Shown here: positions 15,057 through 23,946 of the stretch, one piece after another
Numbering within the stretch: the stretch's first letter is position 1
Layout: every line of letters starts with the position of its first letter
NCBI GenBank assembly: GCA_964523735.1
Contig: CAZFYZ010000020.1
Span: forward strand, 1-43,590
DNA length: 43,590 nucleotides
From: CAZFYZ01 sp964523735
Lineage (GTDB): Bacteria > Armatimonadota > UBA5829
Reading direction: 5' to 3'
The notes under the pieces: model-generated
What the model saw: the letters and a program-made list of their open reading frames with translations, nothing else
Told to the model about the DNA's origin: nothing
Databases searched by the model: none
Made by a program: the position numbers and the translations under genes

Positions 15057-16075
15057 TCATCATTATGCAGCAGCAGGCCACGGAGGACGAAGTCGAGGCC
15101 GTTCAGGCCGAGATCGCCAGGATCGGATTCCGGCCCTTTATGAACCCCGGCGTCGAGCGGAAGGTCATCGCCGTCCTTGGCGAGCTTGACGTGCGCAAGG
15201 CCGATCTGGTCGAGCACTTTCAGGCGATGCGCGGAGTCGCGCGCGTCGAGCTAATATCCGACCTCTGGAAGCTTGCCTCGCGATCATATCATCCCGAGCC
15301 AAGCGTAGTCTCGGTGGGAGATGTCAAGATCGGCAGCAACGAGGTTGTAGTAGCGGCCGGACCTTGCAGCGTGGAGAACGAGCCTCAGACATTGGAGATT
15401 GCCGAACAAGCAAAGGCCGCCGGCGCAAAGATGCTGCGAGGTGGGGCATTCAAGCCTCGGACATCACCCTACAGCTTTCAAGGTCTCGGGGAAGAGGGCC
15501 TCAAGATCCTGAAGAGGGTCGGCAGGAAGACCGGCCTCGCCGTTGTGACAGAGGTGATGGATACGCACGAGGTGGACGTGGTCGCGAAGTACGCAGACGT
15601 CCTCCAGATCGGCACGCGAAACATGCAGAACTACGCCCTCCTCAAGAAGGTCGGCACGATCCGCCATCCCGTCCTGCTCAAACGCGGGCTGGGCTCAAAG
15701 ATCAAGGACCTGCTGATGTCGGCGGAGTATATCATCTCCGAAGGCAACCACAAGGTTATCCTCTGCGAGCGCGGCATCACAACATTCGAGGATTCCACCC
15801 GCAACACGACCGACATCAACGCGATCCCCGTTCTCAAGAACTGGACTCACCTGCCTGTGATGGTTGATCCGTCCCACGCTACGGGCAATTGGCATTACGT
15901 GGGCGCGATCTCCAAGGCAGCTATCGCGGCGGGGGCTGACGGCCTGCTGATCGAGGTGCACAACGATCCTGCCCACGCGATGAGTGACGGCCCTCAGTCT
16001 CTCAAGCCGGAGAAGTTCGCGACGCTGATGGCACAGCTCAAGCGTGTGGCCCAGGCTGTGGAAAGGGATTTGTGA
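15053..16075 (+). CDS. aroF: 3-deoxy-7-phosphoheptulonate (DAHP) synthase, type I-beta with N-terminal regulatory domain
   Basis: Condenses phosphoenolpyruvate and erythrose 4-phosphate, the first step of the shikimate pathway. 340 residues. An N-terminal ferredoxin-like (ACT-like) domain, about residues 1-75, resembles that of Thermotoga DAHP synthase, which mediates tyrosine feedback. The TIM barrel follows with GPCSVEN (metal-binding Cys), KPRTSPYSFQGLG, QIGTRNMQN, LLKRG and DPSHATG. TTG at 15053 is chosen because GGAGGG stands seven bases upstream and it yields the family-typical MII.M..ATE start; ATG at 15065 is an alternative. The start overlaps the stop of the K/A-rich gene by three bases. 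The final codons (Asp-Leu-stop) come from a type A repeat. Confidence 0.96.
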   Translation: MIIIMQQQATEDEVEAVQAEIARIGFRPFMNPGVERKVIAVLGELDVRKADLVEHFQAMRGVARVELISDLWKLASRSYHPEPSVVSVGDVKIGSNEVVVAAGPCSVENEPQTLEIAEQAKAAGAKMLRGGAFKPRTSPYSFQGLGEEGLKILKRVGRKTGLAVVTEVMDTHEVDVVAKYADVLQIGTRNMQNYALLKKVGTIRHPVLLKRGLGSKIKDLLMSAEYIISEGNHKVILCERGITTFEDSTRNTTDINAIPVLKNWTHLPVMVDPSHATGNWHYVGAISKAAIAAGADGLLIEVHNDPAHAMSDGPQSLKPEKFATLMAQLKRVAQAVERDL

Positions 16076-16098
16076 TTTGGGATCTGTGATTTGTGATC
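16067..16098. repeat. Type A repeat at the aroF 3' end
   Basis: GATTTGTGATTTGG and GATCTGTGATTTGTGATC words. The first unit supplies the last codons and TGA stop of aroF; the block fills most of the gap to the next gene. Confidence 0.8.
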
Positions 16099-16122
16099 AG
16101 GCTAGAAGACCAGGGAGGGCTG

Positions 16123-17622
16123 ATGCACAGTAGGGCCAGGCTTGCGCTGGCGGTGATCACGTCGCCGGCGCCAGCTTTCGAGGAGATACTGAACAGAAAG
16201 ATGCTGGGCACGGGGTTCATCTTCGTGCTGGCGGCCGGAACGCTGTCCGGCATAGCGGCCGTTCTTCGGGCGGTCACGCAAGGCCCGCTGGAGTACTTCA
16301 GCCTCGGGCACTACAATCCAATCACCTGGTTCGGGCTCTTCCTGCTCTATGCGCTTGCCCTGTGGAAGCTGCTCAAGTGGCTCGGGACCGAGATCGAGTT
16401 CGTCGATCTACTGATTGTGATGGGTTGGGCACAGATTGCGCTGGCTGCTTCACAGCTTCTGATCACGATCGGTTGGGTGCTTGTCGCTTCAGGCTCTACT
16501 GACACCGCCGCGCAAGTCGTGCAGGCGCTGGGTAATGTGCTCCAGTTGGCCTATGTAGCCGCGATCGCCTCAGGAATTCGCGTCAAGACCGGGGTCCCGC
16601 TGTCCAGGGGAGTACTGAGCTACGTAGTGGTAACAGTAGCCGCATCGATGGGGTTTGCAGTCCTGTACGCACGGTCTCGTGTTGATCTCTTCGCGGGTGC
16701 GCTGCCGGGCATTCAGAGCATCGCAGGGATCATCGCTGTCTCCGATACAACCCCCTGGATTGGGGCCTCAGTCATTGGACTGGGACTTGGGACATGGCAC
16801 CTCGCCAATGCTCTCTCCTGGGACAGCAGGACGAGAAACGTCCGAACAGCAGCGGCGTGTCTGGTCGGAGTGATAGCCTTTGGGTGGTATCTCTATGCGT
16901 TCTCCGCGACTGACTACTATGGTCGCCTGATCGTGGCACAGCGAGACTATGACAACGACAAGTTCAGCAAGGCAGCAGTCGAGCTTCGCTCCATGCTCCC
17001 AATCAGCGAGCAGGCTGCCGACAGTCTCACACCCACCATCGGGGGTTTGTATCTGCTTGCGCAAGAGCCGGAACTCTCGATCAGCTACTACAGGAAGCTC
17101 GAGCGAAGCATCAGAAGCGCTGCGGACAAGGTGACTGATGATATCCCTCAGCTCACATTCCCGCTCGCCGGAATCGGCGCCGCTTACGATCAACAAGGGC
17201 GATACGACATGGCGATCAAGCAGTTCAAGGCGGCTGCAAAGGCAATGCCTGAATCCTCCGATCCCTGGGCCCGTCTAGGCGTCACCTACAGCAGGGTCGG
17301 GAACTACGAGGAAGCCATCAAGGCTGCGAACAAAGCAATCGAACTCGACCCCGAGTCAACAGTTGCCAGTGTGGTACTTGCCCAAGCCTACACAGCGAAA
17401 GGCGATAGCAAGAAGTCTGCCACAGCAATAGAGGCCGTCACTGAGGCCGACGAGGACCTCGCCAAGCGTATCACAAAGAGCTTCGGCGGGTGGAAGCGCG
17501 CAGTCTCGGCATTGACACCAAAGGACCTTGGGTTTCCACTGGACAGACAGCCGCCACCACCACGAAAAGGGGCTAGAGGCAAGAAGCCCACGCCACAGGA
17601 TGGGAGTTCCACCCGTACGTGA
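16123..17622 (+). CDS. Yip1-like membrane protein with C-terminal TPR repeats
   Basis: 499 residues. The N-terminal half has five or six transmembrane segments arranged as in bacterial Yip1-domain proteins (SPAPAFEEILNRK, then FIFVLAAGTLSGIAAVL, WFGLFLLYALALWKLLKWLG). After a last helix near residue 260 come tetratricopeptide repeats (RYDMAIKQFKAAAKAMPES, NYEEAIKAANKAIELDPES), and a basic Pro-rich tail. The TPR part probably binds a partner protein or assists a membrane complex; nothing identifies it. Start at 16123 follows GGGAGGG with a short three-base gap; an upstream in-frame GTG at 16093 is encoded by the preceding repeat. It converges with the Gly-rich gene, separated by a hairpin. Confidence 0.85.
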   Translation: MHSRARLALAVITSPAPAFEEILNRKMLGTGFIFVLAAGTLSGIAAVLRAVTQGPLEYFSLGHYNPITWFGLFLLYALALWKLLKWLGTEIEFVDLLIVMGWAQIALAASQLLITIGWVLVASGSTDTAAQVVQALGNVLQLAYVAAIASGIRVKTGVPLSRGVLSYVVVTVAASMGFAVLYARSRVDLFAGALPGIQSIAGIIAVSDTTPWIGASVIGLGLGTWHLANALSWDSRTRNVRTAAACLVGVIAFGWYLYAFSATDYYGRLIVAQRDYDNDKFSKAAVELRSMLPISEQAADSLTPTIGGLYLLAQEPELSISYYRKLERSIRSAADKVTDDIPQLTFPLAGIGAAYDQQGRYDMAIKQFKAAAKAMPESSDPWARLGVTYSRVGNYEEAIKAANKAIELDPESTVASVVLAQAYTAKGDSKKSATAIEAVTEADEDLAKRITKSFGGWKRAVSALTPKDLGFPLDRQPPPPRKGARGKKPTPQDGSSTRT

Positions 17623-17625
17623 GTA

Positions 17626-17645
17626 GGGGCGGCTTGCGCCGCCCC
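17626..17645. terminator. GC-rich hairpin between convergent genes
   Basis: GGGGCGGC-TTGC-GCCGCCCC is a perfect eight-base stem with a four-base loop, four bases after the stop of the Yip1/TPR gene. There is no T-run, so it may act as an intrinsic-like end or a transcript-stabilising structure. Confidence 0.6.
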
Positions 17646-17666
17646 CTGCGTCAGGCTAGTGAGTCA

Positions 17667-19196
17667 CTACTGCAGCTCCGCCGGTCCTATGGAACCAACA
17701 CCGGTAATGATCCAGGCGTTACCCACAGGCGACAGCGTGTAACTGATCTCTGTAGACTTGACGTTGTTGTTCGCGTCATAGAAGTCGTGGCGGCCTGTGA
17801 GCTCATAGGCTCCGTCTGAGCGAAGCTCCAGGCCTGTCGTTACGAACTTGATCGTGCGCGTGCGGGACATGGCATCTCTGACCATGTTCCAGTAGTCTGT
17901 TCCTGGAATCGAGTATGAGTAGACACCGTTCAGGTAGACAGCTACGTTCCCGTTTGCGTCGACGTGTCTTCGGATCAGATCATCATTGCCCGTCAGCCAA
18001 GCGTTCCGGATGTCATCTATAGTCTGGCTCAGTCCGCTTGGACGAGGCTGCTCGAGATAGTAGGTCTCGTAGACAGGGATGGGAGTATAGGTGTACACCG
18101 GCTGCTGAATGTACACTGTTCTAGGCGAGTAGACATACGGGAACCCGTAGTCATAGAAAGGCGAGTAGTACCCGTAAGGATACCCGAGACCAAAGCCCCA
18201 TCCGCCAAAGAAGAACGACAGCCCGAGGAATGGCCCGTAGTCATAGTAGTAACGGCCATCGTAATGGCGAGGAGGCCTGTGGCGATATCTGCCATCTCCG
18301 TCATGCCTCGGGACGCGGCCGTAGCCTTCTCTGCCGCCACGGCCGTCTCGGCCTCGCCAGGTACCTTCCCTACCGTCGCGACCTTCACGAACGGCAGAGC
18401 CAGGTCCTCGGCGATCAGTCTGGATGCGTCCAGGTCCTCTTCTGTCGGTGTCGGTCACGCGACCAGGACCCACGCGCTCAGGACCGCGAGTGGTCGTGCC
18501 GCGTCGTCCGTCAATGCGAGGCCCGGTTCGTCCATCCGGGCTGGTCGTTCCTGGTGTTACACCGGGTTGGGACTGGCGTCTCTGCTGGCCTCCGGGTCCC
18601 ACGCGAGTTCCTTGCCCCGCACCTGGCTGCATTCTTGGACCGGCTCCGACGCCAGGCTGCGTGCCCGGCCTGACTCGCTGCTGCGGCGAGACCGTCTGTC
18701 CTCGCTGTGGTGTCGCCTGCATTCTGCCGGAGGCCGGGGGCGTGTAACGCGGAGCCACTCTTTGGCTGGGGATCTGTCCCGTGGGTCTCGAGAACTGGCC
18801 TCCGAAAGACCCTCCACGTGGAGCTGTTCTGTAGCTCGGTATCTGCCCGGTGGGTCTGGAGAACTGACCGCCGTACGACCCTCCGCGCGGAGCTACCCTG
18901 GAACTTGGGATCTGCCCGGTGGGTCTCGAGAACTGACCGCTGAAGGATCCTCCGCGTGGAGCCATTTTGGGGCTTACGCTCGGCCCACGGAAGCTTCCTC
19001 CGCTCGGAGCGCGAAATCCCCCGCCGCGCGGAGCCATCCTGGCTCCTCCTCCGCCCGGTCCCAATCTGGCGCCTCCGCCACCACCTCGACCACGTTGGGC
19101 TGAAACCGCCAGCGCCAGTGCAAACACCATTGTCAGTGCAATGATGATAATGATCGCTAGTGCAATTGACCAAGGTCTGTCTCTTGTCCTGCTCAT
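17667..19196 (-). CDS. Secreted Gly/Arg/Pro-rich repeat protein with C-terminal NTF2-like domain
   Basis: 509 residues. Signal peptide or membrane anchor MSRTRDRPWSIALAIIIIIA then a long low-complexity region: Gly-rich stretch, three copies of a 22-residue repeat containing APRGGS-GGQFSRPTGQIPS, then Gln/Pro/Arg-rich segments and a DGR/RGR-rich stretch. A Tyr/Gly/Phe-rich hydrophobic section (FLGLSFFFGGWGFGLGYPYG) precedes a folded C-terminal domain of about 110 residues (DDIRNAWLTGNDDLIRRHV ... YELTGRHDFYDANN ... SYTLSPVGNAWIITGVGS) that resembles NTF2/SnoaL-like folds. CGGAG stands eight bases before the ATG at 19196. Probably an envelope or extracellular protein; no specific role is known. 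Confidence 0.8.
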   Translation of the reverse strand: MSRTRDRPWSIALAIIIIIALTMVFALALAVSAQRGRGGGGGARLGPGGGGARMAPRGGGFRAPSGGSFRGPSVSPKMAPRGGSFSGQFSRPTGQIPSSRVAPRGGSYGGQFSRPTGQIPSYRTAPRGGSFGGQFSRPTGQIPSQRVAPRYTPPASGRMQATPQRGQTVSPQQRVRPGTQPGVGAGPRMQPGAGQGTRVGPGGQQRRQSQPGVTPGTTSPDGRTGPRIDGRRGTTTRGPERVGPGRVTDTDRRGPGRIQTDRRGPGSAVREGRDGREGTWRGRDGRGGREGYGRVPRHDGDGRYRHRPPRHYDGRYYYDYGPFLGLSFFFGGWGFGLGYPYGYYSPFYDYGFPYVYSPRTVYIQQPVYTYTPIPVYETYYLEQPRPSGLSQTIDDIRNAWLTGNDDLIRRHVDANGNVAVYLNGVYSYSIPGTDYWNMVRDAMSRTRTIKFVTTGLELRSDGAYELTGRHDFYDANNNVKSTEISYTLSPVGNAWIITGVGSIGPAELQ

Positions 19197-19318
19197 CGTA
19201 AAACTCCGATTTATGAATACGGCAGAGACTGGGCCACACGAAACGGCGGTCCCTGTCAGTTCTATTGTACCCATGCAGTACCACAATCTCACGGAGTGTT
19301 CCCGAGATGTGCAGATGG

Positions 19319-19390
19319 CCAGCGGTACCAGAACCGCTGGAGTCGCCCCCAATCCTGGGTTTGTGCGGGCAGATGCGCGTAAGGTAGAAT
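19319..19390 (+). promoter_or_regulatory. Hairpin and candidate promoter upstream of the GT-C/TPR gene
   Basis: 19319-19340 is a perfect 8-base inverted repeat (CCAGCGGT-ACCAGA-ACCGCTGG). It is followed by TTGTGC (19361-19366), 18 bases and TAGAAT (19385-19390), 30 bases before the TTG start at 19421. The -35 is weak; the hairpin could be an operator. Confidence 0.35.
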
Positions 19391-19420
19391 GGAAACGACT
19401 CAACGGAGGATCAGCAAGCA

Positions 19421-21130
19421 TTGGGACGGGCATTCGATGAAGTAAAACACGGCAGGTTTCTGATCTGCCTGCTGTTGGCGGCGGTCACGCTCGCGGTCTA
19501 TTGGCCGGTGCTCGACAGCGACTTCGTCGGGTTCGATGATGAGTACTATGTAACCAGGAACCTCCAGGTCCAGGAGGGTCTCACCTGGCAATCTCTGGGC
19601 TGGGCATTCAAGTCATTTGACTGCACGAACTGGCACCCGATCACGTGGATCTCCCACATGATCGACTACGAACTCTACGGCCTGAACCCCATCGGCCACC
19701 ACCTCACAGGCCTGCTGCTGCACCTCGCCAACGTTCTGCTGTTGTTCTGGGTGTTGTTGGCGCTGACCTCCTCCCAGTGGAGAAGTGCTGTGGCCGCGGC
19801 GATCTTCGCAGTCCACCCGCTTCACGTTGAGTCAGTAGCCTGGGTTTCCGAGCACAAAGATGTCCTCAGCACACTCCTCCTGCTCCTGACGATGCTTGCT
19901 TACACGGCATACGTGCGACGAGGCGGGGCAGGTAGATACGGACTCGTAGCCGGCCTCTTCGCTCTAGGGCTGATGGCGAAGCCAATGCTGGTCTCGCTCC
20001 CCATCGTGCTCTTGATTCTGGACTGGTGGCCGCTGCAGCGCGTGGGGCACGTATCTATCAAGAGGCTGCTCATCGAGAAGATATCGCTCGGCATCATGGC
20101 GGTGGCTTCCTGCGTCGTGACTTACATAGCCCAGACCGGCGGGAACCCAGTAGGCAGGCTCGGGCATATCCCGCTGGCGATCAGAATCGACAATGCCATC
20201 GTATCCTACGCAGCATATCTTGGCAAGATGCTCTGGCCCGTTAAGCTCGCAGTGATCTACCCCCACCCGCTCGATCTTATCCCAGCGTGGCAGGTAGTTG
20301 GGTCAGGCGCACTCCTCGCCGGCATCGCCCTGATCGTCTTCGCGGCCCGCAAGTCCCGCCCCTACTTGCTCGCGGGATGGCTATGGTATCTTGTGACCCT
20401 GGTACCTGTCATTGGCTTGGTCCAGGTTGGCGAACAGGCGATGGCCGACAGATATGCTTACATCCCGCTCATCGGCATCTTCGTCGCTTGCGTGTGGGGA
20501 GTGGCCGATCTGCTGAAGTCGAGGGCAGCGAAATGGCGACGGATCGCGGCATATACATCAGTCTGTATCCTGATCACCCTTCTCGCAGTAGGCGCCTGGC
20601 TTCAGACTAGCTATTGGCGCGACAGCGTCTCGCTCTTCTCACGCGCAATTCAGGTGACACAGAACAACTACGTCGCTCAGCTGAACCTCGCAATCTCCCT
20701 CGATCGTGAGGGAGAACTCGAAGAAGCGAGAGAGCATTTTGAAGAGGCGCTGCGTCTGCAGCCCGACTGGCCGGAGGCTCTCTACAACTACGGCGTCACA
20801 CTGGCCAAGATGGGCAATTTCGACGAAGCGATCGCCGTGTACCGCCGCGCCCTCGAGATCAGGCCCGGTTACGTCGAGGCCCGCTATAATCTGGCTCTCG
20901 CATACGATCAACTGAAGGACTACGACCGCGCGATTCGAGAGTACCGCGCTGCGATCCGATTGGCACCTGACTTGGCGCCTATCCGTAACAACCTCGCCAT
21001 CGCCCTCTACATGAACAAGGACTACAAGCAGGCGTGGGAGCAAGTCCACGCCGCCCAAGCCCTCGGCTTTGAGCCCCACCCCGGCTTCCTCGATGCTCTC
21101 TCATCACAACTGCCCGATCCCCGTTACTAG
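19421..21130 (+). CDS. GT-C-fold membrane glycosyltransferase-like protein with TPR domain
   Basis: 569 residues. The N-terminal 400 residues carry about ten transmembrane helices in the arrangement of PMT/ArnT or TMTC-like lipid-phosphosugar-dependent glycosyltransferases, with the acidic first-loop motif VGFDDEYYV and a HPLHVESVAW motif after the third or fourth helix. The C-terminal 170 residues are TPR repeats (GELEEAREHFEEALRLQPDW, NFDEAIAVYRRALEIRPGY, DYDRAIREYRAAIRLAPD). Such fusions are frequent in bacterial genomes, with largely untested substrates. Start TTG 19421 follows GGAGG by 11 bases; no ATG is available in frame nearby. A related protein is encoded at 33087-34781. It is divergent from the Gly-rich gene. 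Confidence 0.86.
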   Translation: MGRAFDEVKHGRFLICLLLAAVTLAVYWPVLDSDFVGFDDEYYVTRNLQVQEGLTWQSLGWAFKSFDCTNWHPITWISHMIDYELYGLNPIGHHLTGLLLHLANVLLLFWVLLALTSSQWRSAVAAAIFAVHPLHVESVAWVSEHKDVLSTLLLLLTMLAYTAYVRRGGAGRYGLVAGLFALGLMAKPMLVSLPIVLLILDWWPLQRVGHVSIKRLLIEKISLGIMAVASCVVTYIAQTGGNPVGRLGHIPLAIRIDNAIVSYAAYLGKMLWPVKLAVIYPHPLDLIPAWQVVGSGALLAGIALIVFAARKSRPYLLAGWLWYLVTLVPVIGLVQVGEQAMADRYAYIPLIGIFVACVWGVADLLKSRAAKWRRIAAYTSVCILITLLAVGAWLQTSYWRDSVSLFSRAIQVTQNNYVAQLNLAISLDREGELEEAREHFEEALRLQPDWPEALYNYGVTLAKMGNFDEAIAVYRRALEIRPGYVEARYNLALAYDQLKDYDRAIREYRAAIRLAPDLAPIRNNLAIALYMNKDYKQAWEQVHAAQALGFEPHPGFLDALSSQLPDPRY

Positions 21131-21251
21131 CGAAAGTCACCGCAAAGCTGAGCTAGCAACCAGCCTTTCTGCCGCTCGTCTAAGTACCCGTTAAGCACTC
21201 TTCGGGAATCCATCCCCCGCGGCAGCGCAAGTCAGAGAGGAGGCAGGTAAG

Positions 21252-22511
21252 ATGAAACGCACTATGATCGTTGCAGCAGCAGGTCTGGCGCTCATGCTGA
21301 TGGGCATCGGGACTGCACAAAGCCAGCCGTCCAACTCAGGCTCTCAGAAGGTCGAGAACACCAAGAAGGTCAGCGACACGCAAGAGGATCAGCGCAAGGA
21401 AGAGGAACGCAAACGGGAAGAGGCGCGTCTGGAGGAAGTCAAGCGCAAGCAGATCGAGCACCAGAAGCGCCAGGAAGCTGATAAAGCTGCCAGGGAGAAA
21501 GAAGAGGCTCGCCGGGCGCAGGAACGCAAGGACCAGGAACAGAAAGAGCAGGCCCGCAAGGCCGAGGAAGATAAGCGCAAGGAAGAAGAGCGCAAGGCTG
21601 AAGAAGATAGGATCCGTGAGCTCTCTCGCAAGGCGGACGATGATCGGAGACGTGAGGACGATCACCGAAAGGAAGAGGCACGCAGAGCCGATGAAGACCG
21701 CAAGCGAGATGAGGATCGTCGCAGAGACGAAGCGCGTAAGGCGGATGATGAGAAGCGTGCCGAGGAAGCTCGCAGAAGCGAGGAAGAGAAGCGCAAGGCT
21801 CGTGAGGCCTGGCTTGAGCGCCGGAAGATCCGCAAGATCGAGCGCGAAGAGGCGGCGAGACGCGAGGCCGAGCGCAGGGATTATGATGTCATCTACTACC
21901 CTCCCGCGCCCGATCCCGTGATCATCGTGGTTCCCGACAGCAGCGGCAGCGTGCCGGAGCTGGATCCCGGCCCTTACACGCCGCAGCCCCCAAGATCGGG
22001 CGATTATGTCGCCAGGGCGCCGGATCACGATCAGCCCCCGATCCGCTACGTGCATGAGCCGGAACCGCCGAAGTCCTACGTGGGCGTGGTGTTCGCGCCG
22101 GGCTCGGGCGAAAGAAAGCCAGCAGTCGGGCTGCAGTTCCTGTCGAGGGGATTGGGGATTGCCGCATGGTTCTCAGGTTCGCTGGCTCAGGACGATGATG
22201 TGATTCCCGGGATCATACCGCACAATGACTATTACACTACCAGTCAGGTAGGGACATACGGTTTGGAGGCGCTCTGCTATACGGGCTCGGACGCGGCGAT
22301 GCTGATGTTCGGCGCAGGCATATCCGTCAAGCGAACGCTCTACACCGACATATCCAATGCAACGGGCTACGCCTGGGACGGCGGCGAGGAGAACGAGGTC
22401 AAGCCCGCAGCGATGATCGGCGCGAGGCTGCGCCTTGGCGGGCGAGTCAGCATGCAAATAGGCTACGACACCACCCAGCGCACGTTCTTCGGACTGTCCG
22501 CAGGATTCTAG
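21252..22511 (+). CDS. Secreted protein with long charged helix and beta-rich C-terminal domain
   Basis: 419 residues. Signal peptide MKRTMIVAAAGLALMLMGIG ending near TAQSQ, then about 180 residues almost wholly Lys/Arg/Glu/Asp/Ala (repeats such as RKEEERK, ARKADD, DEDRRRDEA), a probable single alpha-helix or coiled coil. A Pro-rich linker (YYPPAPDPVIIVVP) follows and then a beta-rich domain of about 150 residues (YVGVVFAPGSGERKPAVGLQF ... GLEALCYTGSDAAMLMFGAG ... MIGARLRLGGRVSMQIGYD) ending in Phe, which resembles a small outer-membrane-barrel-like domain. AGGAGG lies nine bases before the ATG. It may span the periplasm, but this is inference; no family is recognised. Confidence 0.82.
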   Translation: MKRTMIVAAAGLALMLMGIGTAQSQPSNSGSQKVENTKKVSDTQEDQRKEEERKREEARLEEVKRKQIEHQKRQEADKAAREKEEARRAQERKDQEQKEQARKAEEDKRKEEERKAEEDRIRELSRKADDDRRREDDHRKEEARRADEDRKRDEDRRRDEARKADDEKRAEEARRSEEEKRKAREAWLERRKIRKIEREEAARREAERRDYDVIYYPPAPDPVIIVVPDSSGSVPELDPGPYTPQPPRSGDYVARAPDHDQPPIRYVHEPEPPKSYVGVVFAPGSGERKPAVGLQFLSRGLGIAAWFSGSLAQDDDVIPGIIPHNDYYTTSQVGTYGLEALCYTGSDAAMLMFGAGISVKRTLYTDISNATGYAWDGGEENEVKPAAMIGARLRLGGRVSMQIGYDTTQRTFFGLSAGF

Positions 22512-22529
22512 CAGATTGAGTATCTGAGA

Positions 22530-22582
22530 TTGAGTATTGAGTATTGCGGGGTTGCGATGCAGAGTGAATACTCAATACTCAA
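22530..22582. terminator. Type E palindromic repeat acting as a likely bidirectional terminator
   Basis: TTGAGTATTGAGTATT (22530-22545) and its exact reverse complement (22567-22582) flank 21 bases. It sits between the convergent ends at 22511 and 22599. The GAGTATT words tie it to the other dispersed low-complexity repeats. Confidence 0.65.
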
Positions 22583-22598
22583 TAATCATTACTCAAGC

Positions 22599-23051
22599 CT
22601 ACGCTGGTACCTTCACGACCACTTTGTGCACCGGGACTTGCTTCTCATCAATTGAGACACAGGGCAGATGCGCGTCGTGCGGGAAGAGGAGCATGAACAT
22701 GCCCTTCTCCATAGTGATCCAGTCACCCGGACCCTCCAGAGCCTGGAAGTCCTTTTCGGCGTCGTAGGGGGCAGTCTTCTTGAGGTTCGCGATCTCCGCG
22801 TAGCAGATCCGCTCGATGCCGTCTGCCACGAACTGCACGTCGATCATCTTCTCGTGCGCTTCCCACTTGCCATTCTCCAGCAGCCTGGAGTCGTATCTCA
22901 AGATGACTGCCTTGCACTCACTGCCTGGGATATCATACTTCCCCGGCTCGGCGCCTTCGTAGCCCTTGTTCATCAAGTAGTCGAGGGCTGTGTCTATGCC
23001 GGCGCTAATGCCCTTATACTTCCCGGCGTTGGATATCTTGTCAACTATCAT
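22599..23051 (-). CDS. YhcH/YjgK/YiaL (DUF386) family protein
   Basis: 150-residue cupin-like protein. Recognisable features are MIVDKISNAGKY, KWEAHEKMIDVQFVADGIERI (family signature with conserved His and acidic residues), ALEGPGDWITMEKGMFMLLFPHDAHLPCV and the closing KVVVKVPA. Members take part in sialic acid or other amino- and keto-sugar catabolism, possibly as sugar anomerases or isomerases. The AGE-family epimerase at 24183-25367 on the same strand supports an N-acyl-sugar context, though the genes are separated by a hypothetical gene and a repeat. TAGGAG stands six bases before the ATG. Family call is secure; precise substrate is not. Confidence 0.94.
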   Translation of the reverse strand: MIVDKISNAGKYKGISAGIDTALDYLMNKGYEGAEPGKYDIPGSECKAVILRYDSRLLENGKWEAHEKMIDVQFVADGIERICYAEIANLKKTAPYDAEKDFQALEGPGDWITMEKGMFMLLFPHDAHLPCVSIDEKQVPVHKVVVKVPA

Positions 23052-23152
23052 CTAGTGCTCCTACAAAGCGCGGCAGCATGCCACGCAGAATTCCCCATCA
23101 CTGGATTCGCCAGAAGTCGGCGCTTGGCCTTCCCTACTTCAGACACACGTGG

Positions 23153-23380
23153 TTATGCTTCGGGACTGCTTTCCGTCCCGAAGCGACCACGTCCGGTACC
23201 GGACATGCTGACCATTCGCTCGCTGTGCCTACGCCGTAACATGTCTCCGACTCAGGCTCGTGCTCTGCCGGCCAAGGGTTGGTGCGCAGAACCGCGGCCA
23301 AGCATCGGGAAGTATGCAGTCCCGAAGCATAACCCCCTGGAGCTTGTCACTCGTCAGGACCAGACTCATTGCGAAGCATA
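23153..23380. repeat. Dispersed intergenic element, copy 1 (CTTCGGGAC hairpins)
   Basis: Begins with GCTTCGGGAC-TGCTTTCC-GTCCCGAAGC. Its core from about 23208 aligns with 25430-25596 (shared CTCCGACTCAGGCTCGTGCT and TCGTCAGGACC blocks). It lies upstream of the yhcH-like gene and runs into the 3' end of the hypothetical gene at 23366. No protein is recognisable in it. Confidence 0.75.
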
Positions 23381-23932
23381 GAAGATGGCATGCCAGTAGT
23401 CTCTGAGTCTCCGCAGCGTGTTCAGGCAGGAGCCACATACGTCGACATCATCTGTGCAGTTGACTGCTGGATCTGAGCCATACATAGCCAGACACAGCCG
23501 CAGATTACGCAGAATCTGGTGTACCTCATCATCCCGCAGTTCGTGCTCATTGTGCACACTCCCATTTGCTCTTGCTGCAAGATCCGTGTGATGCCTTTCA
23601 AGTATCTCCACAAGGGCATTCTCCAGTAGTCCAGGTCGAGATGGCCGCTTCAGGTATGAGTCAATAGCGCGACAGCAGAGACTGACTGAACGCAACCTGA
23701 TAAGCATTCCGCCCGACTGCGGATCACCGTCGGACAGCGCTATCCTCAAACGGATTAGAGCCTCTATCTCCCCATCCGAATAACCTACAGCACTGTCGCG
23801 TACCCCGCATCTCTCCAGGGTTGCAGCCCATCTTGAGTCGTTCAGACGGGTAACCAGTCTTGTTAGCCAACTCTGCGACACATCGGCAGCCAAAAGGTAA
23901 GCATCCAAAACATCTGCCGGCACATCCGCCAT
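23366..23932 (-). CDS. Hypothetical protein, mostly helical
   Basis: 188 residues from MADVPADVLDAYLLAADVSQS. No family recognised. The sequence is rich in Leu, Arg and Asp with several amphipathic helices (LENALVEILERHHTDLAARAN, ELRDDEVHQILRNLRLCLAMYG) and a Cys pair near the end (DVCGSC). No signal peptide or membrane segment. The start at 23932 has GGAGG five bases upstream; an in-frame ATG at 23944 lacks one. Its last codons lie within a dispersed repeat, so the natural C-terminus may have been altered. Shared strand with the flanking AGE and yhcH-like genes. Confidence 0.65.
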   Translation of the reverse strand: MADVPADVLDAYLLAADVSQSWLTRLVTRLNDSRWAATLERCGVRDSAVGYSDGEIEALIRLRIALSDGDPQSGGMLIRLRSVSLCCRAIDSYLKRPSRPGLLENALVEILERHHTDLAARANGSVHNEHELRDDEVHQILRNLRLCLAMYGSDPAVNCTDDVDVCGSCLNTLRRLRDYWHAIFYASQ

Positions 23933-23946
23933 AGCAACCTCCATTG

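Noticed and set aside
17964..19103. 379-codon plus-strand open frame
   Set aside because: Antisense to the Gly/Arg-rich secreted protein; Ser/Arg-rich shadow composition and no family features.
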